Shown one piece after another: positions 26,533 to 35,809 of a stretch of 64,000 bases of DNA; position 1 is the first letter of the stretch; every line of letters starts with the position of its first letter. The translations under genes were made by a program, and so were the position numbers. The stretch spans positions 1 through 64,000 of the forward strand of contig NZ_JAFBIY010000002.1 of assembly GCF_021531975.1 (NCBI RefSeq). Reading direction: 5' to 3'. The DNA comes from Faecalicatena contorta. Lineage in GTDB: Bacteria; Bacillota; Clostridia; Lachnospirales; Lachnospiraceae. The notes beneath the pieces were generated by a model. It was not told the DNA's origin and did no database searches. It worked only from the letters and a program-made list of their open reading frames with translations.

Positions 26533-27663
26533 CTACACAAACACATTTTGCAACATATATTTTTTGATTTTTTGTAATTCATCGCACTTCCGCTGATGAA
26601 GGGTGATAAGGTTGTCGAGGTTCCTAAAATAGTCTCCTATTTTCTTTTGTTCATCAAAACTCGGACAGCTTATTGGAATACCTCTGCATACTTCTTGGTT
26701 TAATTTTGGCATAGCCATTCCGGAGTTATATTTTTTATAATCTTTTCGTTCAAGAGAATTACAAATGAAATTGTTTTCATTTCCATCTTTAGTTCTTAAC
26801 ACATGAGCATGGTTGTTAACCCAGTATTTTCCTGATGCCAAGAAGCAAACTGGATAATTTCTATCTGTAATATTAGCTCCATCTTCGCTTAATAAAACAA
26901 GTTCTTCATCAAATAAATATCCTTCTACATAATCCACAATTCCAGACGCGCCATAATATGGATACGGTCCACGAATTCGCTTGACACCCTCTAATGGTTT
27001 TCTCATTGTATCAAGAAATTCAACAACTTCTCCCAACTTACGCTGTTCCCAAGCGTCCGTAAAACCATCAAATCTAATTTCTGGAACGTTCGTCCCATTT
27101 TTCGGAAACATTTTTTGAAGCATGTATTTTTTTAATGTTTTTATTTCTTCACACTTACGCTGATGAAGGGTGATAAGGTTATCGAGGTTATCTAAATACT
27201 GTCCTATTTTTTCTTGTTCTTTTATTTTAGGACATGGAATTTCCATATCAGCAATCATTTCAAGTCTAACAGAATCAACAGAAGTTTTAGCCGTCATAGC
27301 CATCACGCGTTTATAAAAAAGTTTTGAAAAAGTATGGTAAAAATAATGTACGTTTAATTCATCTGTAAAGTCGTACATCCTGTAACAACGCTGGTGTAAG
27401 TCATATTTACCACTGACATAATGAAAGACTTTTCCTGTACCAACACCATCCCCTACGGTCAATACTGCTTCCTCATCATACAGATATTTATTGCTTCGTT
27501 CGATTATTGCAGAACGAACATAAAAAGGGTATTCTCCATCCTCGACTTTATCCTGAGTATTGCTCTTTCCAGTAGAAATAGAACATAATTCAGAAACCTT
27601 ACGCTGTTCCCAATCATCCGTGTACCCTTTGAATCTAATCTTCGGACTTGTCATATCAATCAC
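26533..27663 (-). CDS. hsdS: Type I restriction enzyme specificity subunit S
   Basis: DNA-recognition subunit of 376 residues with two target-recognition domains. Each half begins WEQRK (residues 18-22 and 210-214), continues with about 120 variable residues, and ends with the conserved NLDNLITLHQRKC and a helix ending in KYMLQ. The repeated halves set which two half-sites are read, the spacer helices setting the distance. ATG overlaps the hsdM stop (ATGA). The last residues are KKYMLQNVFV, unlike the tail of cassette 3, so exchange of halves with 24367-24972 would change specificity. Confidence 0.93.
   Translation of the reverse strand: MIDMTSPKIRFKGYTDDWEQRKVSELCSISTGKSNTQDKVEDGEYPFYVRSAIIERSNKYLYDEEAVLTVGDGVGTGKVFHYVSGKYDLHQRCYRMYDFTDELNVHYFYHTFSKLFYKRVMAMTAKTSVDSVRLEMIADMEIPCPKIKEQEKIGQYLDNLDNLITLHQRKCEEIKTLKKYMLQKMFPKNGTNVPEIRFDGFTDAWEQRKLGEVVEFLDTMRKPLEGVKRIRGPYPYYGASGIVDYVEGYLFDEELVLLSEDGANITDRNYPVCFLASGKYWVNNHAHVLRTKDGNENNFICNSLERKDYKKYNSGMAMPKLNQEVCRGIPISCPSFDEQKKIGDYFRNLDNLITLHQRKCDELQKIKKYMLQNVFV
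26585..26597 (+). repeat. Recombination core (LHQRK type), hsdS second half
   Basis: CACTTCCGCTGAT, one mismatch in the core (CTTCCGCTG instead of CTTACGCTG), followed by GAAGGGTGATAAGGTTGTCG as in the other copies. It marks the end of the second target-recognition domain. Confidence 0.8.
27035..27052 (+). repeat. Recombination core (WEQRK type), hsdS second half
   Basis: AACTTACGCTGTTCCCAA, identical to the copy at 24938-24955. Confidence 0.85.
27152..27164 (+). repeat. Recombination core (LHQRK type), hsdS first half
   Basis: CACTTACGCTGAT followed by GAAGGGTGATAAGGTTATCG; direct repeat of 24434 and 26585 copies. Confidence 0.85.
27596..27613 (+). repeat. Recombination core (WEQRK type), hsdS first half
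   Basis: ACCTTACGCTGTTCCCAA, one mismatch from the other two WEQRK-type copies, near the 5' end of hsdS. Confidence 0.8.
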
Positions 27664-29258
27664 CCCTCAATCATATTAATCAAGTCATTTAACGACGACA
27701 TAACTGCATCATCTGCAGAAGTCAATTCCTTAAGAAGTGACAAAAATTCTCCTTGTGCTTGTTTTATCTCTTCATCTGTTTTCTTCATCTCTGACAAAAG
27801 AGCCTTCAAATCTATCTCTTCCTCTTCTTCAAAGTTATCTACATATCTCGGAATATTCAAGTTGAAATCATTCTTTTCAATATCCTCAAAGCTGGCAAGG
27901 AAAGCTTCTTTTTCTACCGTTTCTCTCTTATTATACAATTCAATGACTGAATCTATATGTTCATCGTTCATTGTGTTTTGTTTTTTACCTTTATCGAACT
28001 TTTGAGAAGCATCTATAAATAATACATCTCTTCCTTCCCTATGTTTCTTCAGCACAACGATACAGGTTGGGATAGAGGTATTATAAAACAGATTCGCAGG
28101 CAAACCAATTACAGCATAAATATTTCCGGAACGCAGCAGTTTTTCTCTAATCTTTCCTTCTGCTGCACCCCTAAACAAAACACCATGAGGCAATACAATT
28201 GCCATAGTACCATTGCTTTTCAAATGATACAGACCATGAAGCAAAAATGCGTAATCAGCCTTTGACTTAGGTGCCAGCACACCATAATCGCTAAATCGTT
28301 CATCCTGCAAAAATCCGGCTGTAGCACTCCATTTTGCTGAATAGGGTGGATTCATAAGAACCATATTAAAATCCGTCTCTTCTCCTGTAGGCCAATCACC
28401 ATCTAAAGTATCCCCATTATGAAGATGTTGATTCTCTGGCACAATTCCATGCAAAAACATGTTCATTCTTGCAAGATTGTACGTCGAAGTCATTAACTCC
28501 TGCCCATAATACTTAATATAATTTGGTTCTGTTGAATAGTTCTTTGCGTTCAGCAAAAGTGAACCTGAACCCATACATGGATCGTAAACCGACAATCCTT
28601 TCTTTGTCTCCTGTCCGGCAATAGCAATTTTTGTCAAGATTTTTGATACTGCCTGTGGGGTATAGAATTCTCCTGCCTTCTTTCCTGTTTCAGAAGCAAA
28701 TTGACCAATCAAATACTCATAAGCATTTCCAAGTACGTCTGCATCCGAATTCAATAAATCTGCTTTATCAATTTCTTTAATTAGGCTTGAAATCGTATCA
28801 CTCTGCTTCTGATCTCCAGTCCCCAAACGATTAGAATACAAATCAATATCTGTAAATAAATCTGCAAACAATGGGTCACTCTGTTCAATATTATTGAATG
28901 CTTTTTGTAACTTTTCACGATTAAATGCATTATTTCTTGCCGCATCTGCAAAACATGTATACGTTAATTCCGGCTCAATGACATAATGACATTCAGCCTT
29001 AATCTGGTCTTTTAATTCTTCAGCACTTTCATCTTCTAATGCTTCCTTATAAGCATCAAGAGCAACTTTTAATGTTTCCGGTTTCTCATCATAAAGCAAA
29101 TCATAAACCTTGATCAAAAAAGAATCTGATAAATATTTATAAAAGACAATTCCTAATAAATAATCTTTATATTCATTTGCATCCATTTTAGAACGAAGTA
29201 TATCTGCACCACTCCACAGTACGCTAATTAAATCCTTGCTGTTTTCCAATTCTGCCAT
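27660..29258 (-). CDS. hsdM: Type I restriction enzyme methylase subunit M
   Basis: N6-adenine methyltransferase subunit of 532 residues. The N-terminal HsdM_N domain is about 1-130 (SVLWSGADILRSKMD). The methylase domain shows EFYTPQAVSKILTKI, YDPCMGSGSLLLNAK (SAM binding) and LMNPPYSAKW (catalytic NPPY), followed by LPHGVLFRG and PTCIVVLKK. The frame is open to 29363, but GGAGG and the ATG at 29258 fit the family start MAELEN. First gene of the operon, with its own promoter. Confidence 0.95.
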   Translation of the reverse strand: MAELENSKDLISVLWSGADILRSKMDANEYKDYLLGIVFYKYLSDSFLIKVYDLLYDEKPETLKVALDAYKEALEDESAEELKDQIKAECHYVIEPELTYTCFADAARNNAFNREKLQKAFNNIEQSDPLFADLFTDIDLYSNRLGTGDQKQSDTISSLIKEIDKADLLNSDADVLGNAYEYLIGQFASETGKKAGEFYTPQAVSKILTKIAIAGQETKKGLSVYDPCMGSGSLLLNAKNYSTEPNYIKYYGQELMTSTYNLARMNMFLHGIVPENQHLHNGDTLDGDWPTGEETDFNMVLMNPPYSAKWSATAGFLQDERFSDYGVLAPKSKADYAFLLHGLYHLKSNGTMAIVLPHGVLFRGAAEGKIREKLLRSGNIYAVIGLPANLFYNTSIPTCIVVLKKHREGRDVLFIDASQKFDKGKKQNTMNDEHIDSVIELYNKRETVEKEAFLASFEDIEKNDFNLNIPRYVDNFEEEEEIDLKALLSEMKKTDEEIKQAQGEFLSLLKELTSADDAVMSSLNDLINMIEG

Positions 29259-29305
29259 TTTACATCCTCCATTTTGAAAATCCGATTCAGGAAACTCTAA
29301 TATTA

Positions 29306-29334
29306 AGTATATCGAAACTATACTGAAATCGCAA
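29306..29334 (-). promoter_or_regulatory. Promoter of the hsd operon
   Basis: Minus-strand TTGCGA (29329-29334) and TATACT (29306-29311) are separated by 17 bases, about 48 bases before hsdM. Confidence 0.65.
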
Positions 29335-29374
29335 TCAGAATGTCTCAGGATTCCCAGGTGCAATGATTCGTTTC

Positions 29375-29420
29375 AGAAAAAAATGGTGTAACCTCGTCTT
29401 GTGAGATTACACCATTTTTC
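29375..29420 (-). terminator. Terminator of the sugar ABC operon
   Basis: AAATGGTGTAA (29381-29391) and TTACACCATTT (29407-29417) form an 11-base-pair stem, followed on the minus strand by TTTTTT. It separates the ABC operon from the hsd locus and marks one edge of the inserted-looking block 20360-29375. Confidence 0.85.
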
Positions 29421-29432
29421 AAAATATATCAC

Positions 29433-30464
29433 TTATTTTTTCTTCTTTAAGTTACCCAGTATAGACTGAAGCACGATGAAGAAGCACAGCAGTGCGGAAA
29501 GTACGATACGTACCCACCAGCTTGACAGTGTTCCCTGTGTTGTGATCAAACTGGAAATCGTTCCTTTGATCAGCACACCGAATACGGTACCAAACGGAGT
29601 ACCTACACCACCACTTAACAGTGTACCACCGATAACGGCGGAGGAGATCGCATCCATTTCCAGACCTTTTGCCTGCTCAACGAATCCGGCACAACTGTTC
29701 AGACAGAACAGGAAACCACCGCATCCGGCAAGAAGACCGTCGAGAATGTATGCTTTTAATTTTGTTTTTCTAACATTAAGACCCATCATCATAGCACTCT
29801 GCGCATTTCCACCTACAGCGTATACGCTGCGTCCGAACTTCGTAAACTTCATAACGATGATAATAATCAGTACGATCAGTAACGCAATCACTACTGTCGG
29901 ATAGATATATGCCGGAAGGAACTTTCCTCTCTTACTGTAAGAACCGATCGGCAGATATATCTTGCAGTTTGCCCATGCAAGAAATGTCTCATTCTTAATG
30001 GAAATCATATCTTTACTGATAACCGCCGTCATACCTCGTCCAAAGAACAGACCGGCCAGCGTTATGATAAACGGCTGGATATCCAGATAAGAGATCAGGA
30101 ATCCCTGTACAAGTCCATATGCAAGTCCGATACCAAGTGCAAGTGCAACTGCCACATATGCGCTCATTCCCATGTTTTCCATGGAATATGCTGCTGCCAT
30201 ACAAACGAGAGCAGTTACGGAACCTACAGAAATATCGATACCACCGGAAATCATAACGATGGTAAGACCCATACTGATTACCAGAAGCCCTGCATTGGTA
30301 ATAAATAAGTTAAAGAACATCTGTGGCTTTGCAAAACCTTTGTCTGCAAATACCATCATACCTGCCGCATACATAGCAACAAACAACGCTATTGTAATAA
30401 CAAGCAGGAAGCTGTTACCATTTATTTTTCTCTTCTGAGAAGGAGATTTTCTTAATTTTGCCAT
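29433..30464 (-). CDS. Sugar ABC transporter permease, YjfF-like
   Basis: Inner-membrane permease of 343 residues from the BPD_transp_2 (ribose/galactofuranose) family, with about eight to ten hydrophobic segments. Landmarks are GLTIVMISGGIDISVG near 63, LDIQPFIITLAGLFFGRG near 127 and GLLAGCGGFLFCLNS near 236. It forms a heterodimer with the permease encoded just upstream, as in the E. coli YtfT-YjfF pair. Its start codon touches the stop of that gene (30464). Last gene of the operon before the terminator. Confidence 0.88.
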   Translation of the reverse strand: MAKLRKSPSQKRKINGNSFLLVITIALFVAMYAAGMMVFADKGFAKPQMFFNLFITNAGLLVISMGLTIVMISGGIDISVGSVTALVCMAAAYSMENMGMSAYVAVALALGIGLAYGLVQGFLISYLDIQPFIITLAGLFFGRGMTAVISKDMISIKNETFLAWANCKIYLPIGSYSKRGKFLPAYIYPTVVIALLIVLIIIIVMKFTKFGRSVYAVGGNAQSAMMMGLNVRKTKLKAYILDGLLAGCGGFLFCLNSCAGFVEQAKGLEMDAISSAVIGGTLLSGGVGTPFGTVFGVLIKGTISSLITTQGTLSSWWVRIVLSALLCFFIVLQSILGNLKKKK

Positions 30465-31528
30465 TATTTGTTACCTCCTTCCACTGCCTGTGAAGCTTTC
30501 TTAGCTTTCATATTTGCCATGAATTTCTTGAATACCGGGCTCTGTAATACTACGATAATAACTACTACTACCGCCTTGTATACCGGGAGCTGGTCACCGG
30601 ATACACCCATTGCATATAATGCTGTGGAAAGTGTCTGAATCGTAAAGGCACCGATTACGGAACCTATCAGGCTGAACTTACCACCACCAAGAACGTTACC
30701 GCCAAGAGCAACTGCAAGGATGGCATCCATTTCAAGGTTCAGACCGATATTGTTGGCATCTGCGGAATAGATACGGCTGGATGCCACAATACCTGCAACA
30801 CCTGCCAGAACTCCACAGAGAATGTATGTCAGAAGCTTAATTCTTCTGGAGTTAAGACCCACCAGACGAGATGCGTTAGCGTTAATACCAACACTCTCAA
30901 TATAAAGACCAAGTGCTGTCTTTTTCAGAACAAGGTATGCAACTACAACTACCAGCGCTGCAATAAATATCGGTGTAGGAACCGGGCAGCTTCCAATGTA
31001 ACCACCGGCTACCATATAGGAACTAACACGAATATATGTAATCTGTCCCTGTGTAACAAGCTGTGCAATACCACGACCTGCTGTAAAGAGAATCAGTGTT
31101 GCAACCATCGGCTGGATATCCAGATAGGAAACAAGAACACCATTAAATAATCCGCAAACACCGGCAACAGCGATACCTACGATCACTGCCAGGAAAATAG
31201 GAGCTGCAAGCTCGTTAACAGATACTTCTCCACCGGAGAGAATCTGACAGCATACGGCTGCAGCAACAGCCATAACTGCACCAACACTGATGTCCTGTCC
31301 TCCGGAAGCTGCTGTTACAAGCGTCATACCAACCGCCAGAATAATCAGCTCAGAAGAACGGTTTACAATATCTACCATATATCCATACAAAACTCCATTT
31401 GTGATGGAGACTTTGAAAAATCCCGGAATCGTAACTGCTGCCACGACAAGCATAAGGAGCAGACATACGATAGGGAAGAACATATGCATGGATGTGACTT
31501 TTTTGATGTCAAAGCCTTTCTTATTCAT
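30464..31528 (-). CDS. Sugar ABC transporter permease, YtfT-like
   Basis: A 354-residue permease of the same family, with GMTLVTAASGGQDISVGA near 75, LDIQPMVATLILFTAGRG near 145 and AVALGGNVLGGG near 277. Start chosen at the ATG at 31528, which follows AGGAGGTGAAGGAG; a start at 31546 would lie inside the Shine-Dalgarno. The start overlaps the end of the ATPase gene by eight bases. Together with its neighbours it forms a complete four-protein importer. Confidence 0.88.
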   Translation of the reverse strand: MNKKGFDIKKVTSMHMFFPIVCLLLMLVVAAVTIPGFFKVSITNGVLYGYMVDIVNRSSELIILAVGMTLVTAASGGQDISVGAVMAVAAAVCCQILSGGEVSVNELAAPIFLAVIVGIAVAGVCGLFNGVLVSYLDIQPMVATLILFTAGRGIAQLVTQGQITYIRVSSYMVAGGYIGSCPVPTPIFIAALVVVVAYLVLKKTALGLYIESVGINANASRLVGLNSRRIKLLTYILCGVLAGVAGIVASSRIYSADANNIGLNLEMDAILAVALGGNVLGGGKFSLIGSVIGAFTIQTLSTALYAMGVSGDQLPVYKAVVVVIIVVLQSPVFKKFMANMKAKKASQAVEGGNK

Positions 31529-33038
31529 CTCCTTCACCTCCTGCAATTGCTTTCATGATACCTTCCTGAGACAGTTCATCACCGGAAAGCTCTCCAACCT
31601 TCTTACCATCACGAAGAACAGCCATTCTGGAACATGTTCTGAGCATCTCTTCTACCTCTGAAGAAATAAATGTTACTGCCATTCCCTGATCTGCCAGATC
31701 AAGAACCAGTTTCTGAATCTCTGTCTTGGTACCGATATCAATACCACGTGTAGGCTCATCCAGAATCAGGTATTCCGGATTGGTAAGAAGCCATCTTCCG
31801 ATAATTACCTTCTGCTGGTTACCACCGGACAGACTCTTGATCGGAGTCTCACGGCTTGCTGTCTTTACCTGCAGAAGCTCAATGTATTTATCCGCTGCTT
31901 CTTCCATCTCTTTACGGCTCATCGGATGGAACATACCGCGTTTTGCCTGAAGTGCGATAATAATATTCTCACGAACAGACAGATCTGCCAGAATACCCTC
32001 TTTCTTACGGTCTTCCGGAAGATATGCCATACCGAGTTTCATCGCATCGATCGGCGCATTGATCTTCACTTCTTTACCATTCACTTTCAGTTTACCGCTG
32101 TCAGCCTTGTCCGCTCCATAAATAGAACGAACCAGCTCAGAACGTCCGGAACCAAGAAGACCGGTAAGACCGATAACCTCTCCTTTATGAATCGTAAGGT
32201 CGAATGGTCTGATGGTTCCTTTGTGTCCAACACCTTCTGCTTCAATAAGCGGAATGTATTCTTTCAGTCCTTCATGTTCTCCCTTAATATCTGCAAGATC
32301 ATCGAAATCTTTACCCATCATCTTAGCAACAAGCATAACTCGTGGCAGATCCTTGATCTCGTACTCACCAACAAGCTCTCCATTACGAAGAACAGTGATT
32401 CTGTCACAGACTGCATATACCTGTTCCAGGAAGTGTGTTACGAAGATAATACCTACACCTTCACTACGGAGTCTTCTCATAAGAACGAACAACTTCTCTA
32501 CCTCATCATCATCCAGAGATGATGTAGGCTCGTCCAGGATCAGTACCTGACATTTCATATCTACAGCACGGGCAATCGCGATCATCTGCTGTTTTGCCAG
32601 TGAACATTCTTCCAGTTTATCTGTAGCATTCGCATCTATATCAAGGCTCTTTAATAACTCATTAGACTTCTTGTTCATCGTCTTCCAGTCAATAAAGCCT
32701 GCTTTTCTTGGTTCACGTCCGATAAATAAGTTCTCGGCAACTGTAAGATTTGGACAAAGGTTAACTTCCTGATATACAGTACTGATACCCTTTGACTGTG
32801 CATCCTGTGGTGACTTATTCACGATCGGAGCATCATTTCCTGCCAGTCTGATCTCTCCGGCTTCAAAATCATGTACACCTGTCAGTACTTTGATCAATGT
32901 AGACTTTCCGGCACCATTCTCACCCATAAGTGCGTGAATCTCACCTTTGCGGAGAGTAAAGTCAACATGCTGCAATGCCTTTACTCCCGGGAAAGTCTTG
33001 GAAATATCCCGCATGGTTAATACAACATTTTCTTCCAT
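31521..33038 (-). CDS. Sugar ABC transporter ATP-binding protein, YtfR-like
   Basis: Energy-coupling subunit of 505 residues with two fused ATPase domains. First domain: GENGAGKST near 37, signature SLAKQQMIAIARAV near 140 and LILDEPTSSLD near 158. Second domain: GLLGSGRSEL near 285, SLSGGNQQK near 395 and LILDEPTRGID near 418. As in related importers, the second site is less canonical. Shine-Dalgarno AGGTGAG is correctly placed for the ATG at 33038 rather than the GTG at 33050. Directly follows the hairpin after the binding-protein gene. Confidence 0.9.
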   Translation of the reverse strand: MEENVVLTMRDISKTFPGVKALQHVDFTLRKGEIHALMGENGAGKSTLIKVLTGVHDFEAGEIRLAGNDAPIVNKSPQDAQSKGISTVYQEVNLCPNLTVAENLFIGREPRKAGFIDWKTMNKKSNELLKSLDIDANATDKLEECSLAKQQMIAIARAVDMKCQVLILDEPTSSLDDDEVEKLFVLMRRLRSEGVGIIFVTHFLEQVYAVCDRITVLRNGELVGEYEIKDLPRVMLVAKMMGKDFDDLADIKGEHEGLKEYIPLIEAEGVGHKGTIRPFDLTIHKGEVIGLTGLLGSGRSELVRSIYGADKADSGKLKVNGKEVKINAPIDAMKLGMAYLPEDRKKEGILADLSVRENIIIALQAKRGMFHPMSRKEMEEAADKYIELLQVKTASRETPIKSLSGGNQQKVIIGRWLLTNPEYLILDEPTRGIDIGTKTEIQKLVLDLADQGMAVTFISSEVEEMLRTCSRMAVLRDGKKVGELSGDELSQEGIMKAIAGGEGDE

Positions 33039-33078
33039 TCTCAAACTCACCTGCTTTCTCTCTCATTACAATCACAAC

Positions 33079-33136
33079 AAAAAATCAGGCGCGGCAGCAT
33101 ATTCAGGCTATATGCCTCCTTATTCTACCGCGCCTT
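33079..33136 (-). terminator. Attenuating hairpin between binding protein and ATPase genes
   Basis: GGCGCGG (33128-33134 on the other strand) pairs with CCGCGCC around an inner GGCATATAGCC hairpin, followed on the minus strand by ATTTTTTG. A partial terminator here would give the binding protein a higher level than the membrane parts, a common arrangement. Confidence 0.65.
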
Positions 33137-33170
33137 CTTATCCCCTAAGGATTACATTTCATATGTAATT

Positions 33171-34229
33171 TTAGTAAGCACGTCCGTCGATAACTTCCTG
33201 TGTTACTTCTGTTACTTCGTACTCTTCTCCGTCAACTGTAACTGATGGAACGTCTAAGCCGTAAGTAAAGATTCCTTCATCAACATAAGCGATCTTTTCA
33301 ACTTCTTCGCCAGCTTCAAGCTTCTTGATGAGTTCTTCTACACGTGGTGCGTGAAGTGGGTTACACTCTACGTTACACATGATGTCACCTGTTAATGTCA
33401 TCTCGATACCTGCTTTAACTGTATCGAAGGAGATAACGATGATGTCACCATCTGGACCAACTGTCTTACCAGCTGCTTTGATAGCATCGATAGCACCGAA
33501 TGCTTCGTTATCGTTCTCGCAGTATACAACGTTGATGTTGTCATGCTGTTTCAGCATAGACTCCATAACTTCCTGACCTTTAGCCTGTGTAAATTCACCT
33601 GTCTGCTGTGCAACGATGTTCCATCCATATTTCTCTGCGCCTTCTTCAAGACCTTCTGTACGTCCGATCTGAGCAGAAGCACCGATTGTTCCCTGGATGT
33701 GAGCGATGTTAAGCTCTGTTATTCCCTTAGCTGTTGCATAAGCGTTCAGCCATTCAGCAGCTTTCTGACCTTCAAGCTTGAAGTTACCACCGACGTAGCA
33801 TGTGAATAAGCTGTCATCAGATACGTCTACCATACGGTCAACTGTGATAACCGGAATGTCTGCATCTTTTGCTTCCTGAAGAACTGTATCCCAACCAGTC
33901 TCTGTTACAGGTGCAAGTACGATGTAGTCAACTTCCTGCTGGATAAAGTTACGGATTGCTGTAATCTGATTTTCCTGCTTCTGCTGAGCATCATCGAAGA
34001 TTAACTTGTATCCGTTCTCCTCTGTAAATGTAGTTTTCATAGACTCTGAGTTAGCTGTACGCCAGTCAGACTCTGCACCAACCTGTGCGAAACCTACTGT
34101 GATAACATCGCTTCCGCCCTCATCAGAACCTGCATCTTCAGAAGAGTCTCCGCCTTTGCTTCCACAACCTACTGCCATGGTTGCTACCATTGTTACCATA
34201 AGTAACGCTGCAATGAGTTTTCTTTTCAT
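33171..34229 (-). CDS. Sugar ABC transporter substrate-binding lipoprotein, YtfQ-like
   Basis: A 352-residue extracellular binding protein. The signal peptide is lipoprotein type: positively charged start, hydrophobic core, and cleavage before Cys22 (AVGC). A Ser/Gly/Asp-rich linker follows, then a periplasmic-binding-protein type I fold with VGFAQVGAESDWRTAN near 45, the YtfQ-like ligand segment, and DYIVLAPVTETGWD near 100. In E. coli, YtfQ binds galactofuranose. Ligand here is inferred only. A YesM/YesN-like signalling pair lies directly upstream and probably controls it. Confidence 0.9.
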   Translation of the reverse strand: MKRKLIAALLMVTMVATMAVGCGSKGGDSSEDAGSDEGGSDVITVGFAQVGAESDWRTANSESMKTTFTEENGYKLIFDDAQQKQENQITAIRNFIQQEVDYIVLAPVTETGWDTVLQEAKDADIPVITVDRMVDVSDDSLFTCYVGGNFKLEGQKAAEWLNAYATAKGITELNIAHIQGTIGASAQIGRTEGLEEGAEKYGWNIVAQQTGEFTQAKGQEVMESMLKQHDNINVVYCENDNEAFGAIDAIKAAGKTVGPDGDIIVISFDTVKAGIEMTLTGDIMCNVECNPLHAPRVEELIKKLEAGEEVEKIAYVDEGIFTYGLDVPSVTVDGEEYEVTEVTQEVIDGRAY

Positions 34230-34294
34230 TTTTTCATATCCTCCTTATTTTTTCGTTGTCTCACGAACAACTTGCTTATTCATATGTTAACGAA

Positions 34295-35806
34295 TTATGA
34301 ACGATTTGAAAACAGAATTTCTTTTGAAAAAGGTGGGATATTTTTTGCCGCTAAAAAAACTGTAACTTCTGTTCCTTCTCCGCTCTTACTCTGGAATGAA
34401 ATCCCGTATTCTTCTCCATAATAATGTCGGATCCTCTGATTTACATTCGCTGCACCAAAGCCGCCGCTTCCATCATCGATCTCCTTCTTTTCAATATTAC
34501 GCCGCAGTCTTTCCAGTTCCTGCTCTGTCATACCACGTCCGTTATCTGTTACATGGAATACAAGACGTCCATCTTTCTCTTCTCCGGTAATGCATATCAT
34601 ACCCTTTCCGCGCTTGTTTTTAATTCCATGATATAACGCATTTTCAACAAGCGGCTGCAAGGTAAGCTTCGGAACTACATAATTGTAAATGTTCTCATCA
34701 ATCGCAATCTCATAATCCATAATATCCTGATAACGGAACTGCTGAATCTTCAGATAACTTTCTATATGAAGCTTTTCCTCTTTTACTGTAATAAATTCCT
34801 GCCCTTTGCTAAGTGTGGTCCGAAAGAAATCCGATAACGCGGTGACCATGGATACGACCTCTTCGCTCTTCTTCTCCTCCGCCAGCCAGACAATAGTATC
34901 CAGCGTATTATAGAGGAAATGTGGGTTGATCTGCGCCTGCAGAAGCTTCGTCTCTGCAATATGCAGATTTTCCTGCTGCTGCTTGATATCTTCTACGAGA
35001 ATTCCGATTTCCTCGGTCATGTTGTTGAAACTTTCTGTCAGCACGGCAATCTCATCCACACTTTCCACATCCGTCTTAACTGTAAAGTCTCCTTCCGCAA
35101 CCCTGGATGTAAGATCACAGAGGTTACGAATCGGATGTGTTATACTGCGTGTCGCACGATACGTCAGCCACAGAGCAGCTACAATAGCGATGACAGATGC
35201 AAAAAGTGAGATCGTGATGGTATTTTTAATCCGGGCATTCAGCTCTGCCTGAATATTGTTAAAATTCATCGTTTCAACATATATATAATCATTAATTCCC
35301 TTCTGGATAATAGATGTAAGCACTTTGATATTGTTGTCATAAAAATCCACACGTTCTTCATAAACACTGTTTCCATGAATACTATCTTCTAATTCTTCCA
35401 CACGCTTTTCCAATGTCCCAAGCGTATTTTTTACACGAAGAATATCCCTGCTGTTCCCAGAAACAGTAGCCAGTTCAGCCAGTCGGTCACATGCATCTTC
35501 AAACTCGCCAATATATGTGTAAGGATTTACGGTCATAATACCATTTATTGTAGTTTCACCATTTCCCAGTTCCTCCATATCTTTATTACCTATAACGGCA
35601 AGATACATACTATAATCCATGCGCTCTTTAAAATCTTTTGAATATTGGTTCGCATAGGATACACTTTTCGTAATCTGCGCATATGCTTTCGCAGTGTTGC
35701 TCATGGAAACCAGCATATATGCAACAACAGCGAACATAGGAATAAATACGGCAAATGAGATCATAACCAGTTTTCGATTCAAAGACTGCTTTGCATACTT
35801 CTTCAT
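34295..35806 (-). CDS. Membrane sensor histidine kinase, YesM-like
   Basis: A 503-residue kinase with membrane helices at about 13-34 and 196-215, an extracellular sensor segment between them, HAMP domain near 217-268, and a His_kinase/HATPase block. NPHFLYNTLDTIVW near 292 holds the phosphorylated histidine; PLVENALYHGI and TDNGRGM form the ATP site. Such kinases with AraC-type partners commonly sense sugars with the help of binding proteins. It is four bases after the regulator gene and 65 bases before the sugar-binding protein gene. Confidence 0.9.
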   Translation of the reverse strand: MKKYAKQSLNRKLVMISFAVFIPMFAVVAYMLVSMSNTAKAYAQITKSVSYANQYSKDFKERMDYSMYLAVIGNKDMEELGNGETTINGIMTVNPYTYIGEFEDACDRLAELATVSGNSRDILRVKNTLGTLEKRVEELEDSIHGNSVYEERVDFYDNNIKVLTSIIQKGINDYIYVETMNFNNIQAELNARIKNTITISLFASVIAIVAALWLTYRATRSITHPIRNLCDLTSRVAEGDFTVKTDVESVDEIAVLTESFNNMTEEIGILVEDIKQQQENLHIAETKLLQAQINPHFLYNTLDTIVWLAEEKKSEEVVSMVTALSDFFRTTLSKGQEFITVKEEKLHIESYLKIQQFRYQDIMDYEIAIDENIYNYVVPKLTLQPLVENALYHGIKNKRGKGMICITGEEKDGRLVFHVTDNGRGMTEQELERLRRNIEKKEIDDGSGGFGAANVNQRIRHYYGEEYGISFQSKSGEGTEVTVFLAAKNIPPFSKEILFSNRS

Positions 35807-35809
35807 ATC

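Noticed and set aside
20360-29375. An integrated phage or conjugative element delimited by the recombinase
   Set aside because: No phage, relaxase or tRNA attachment site is present. The contents are an RM locus with shuffling sites.
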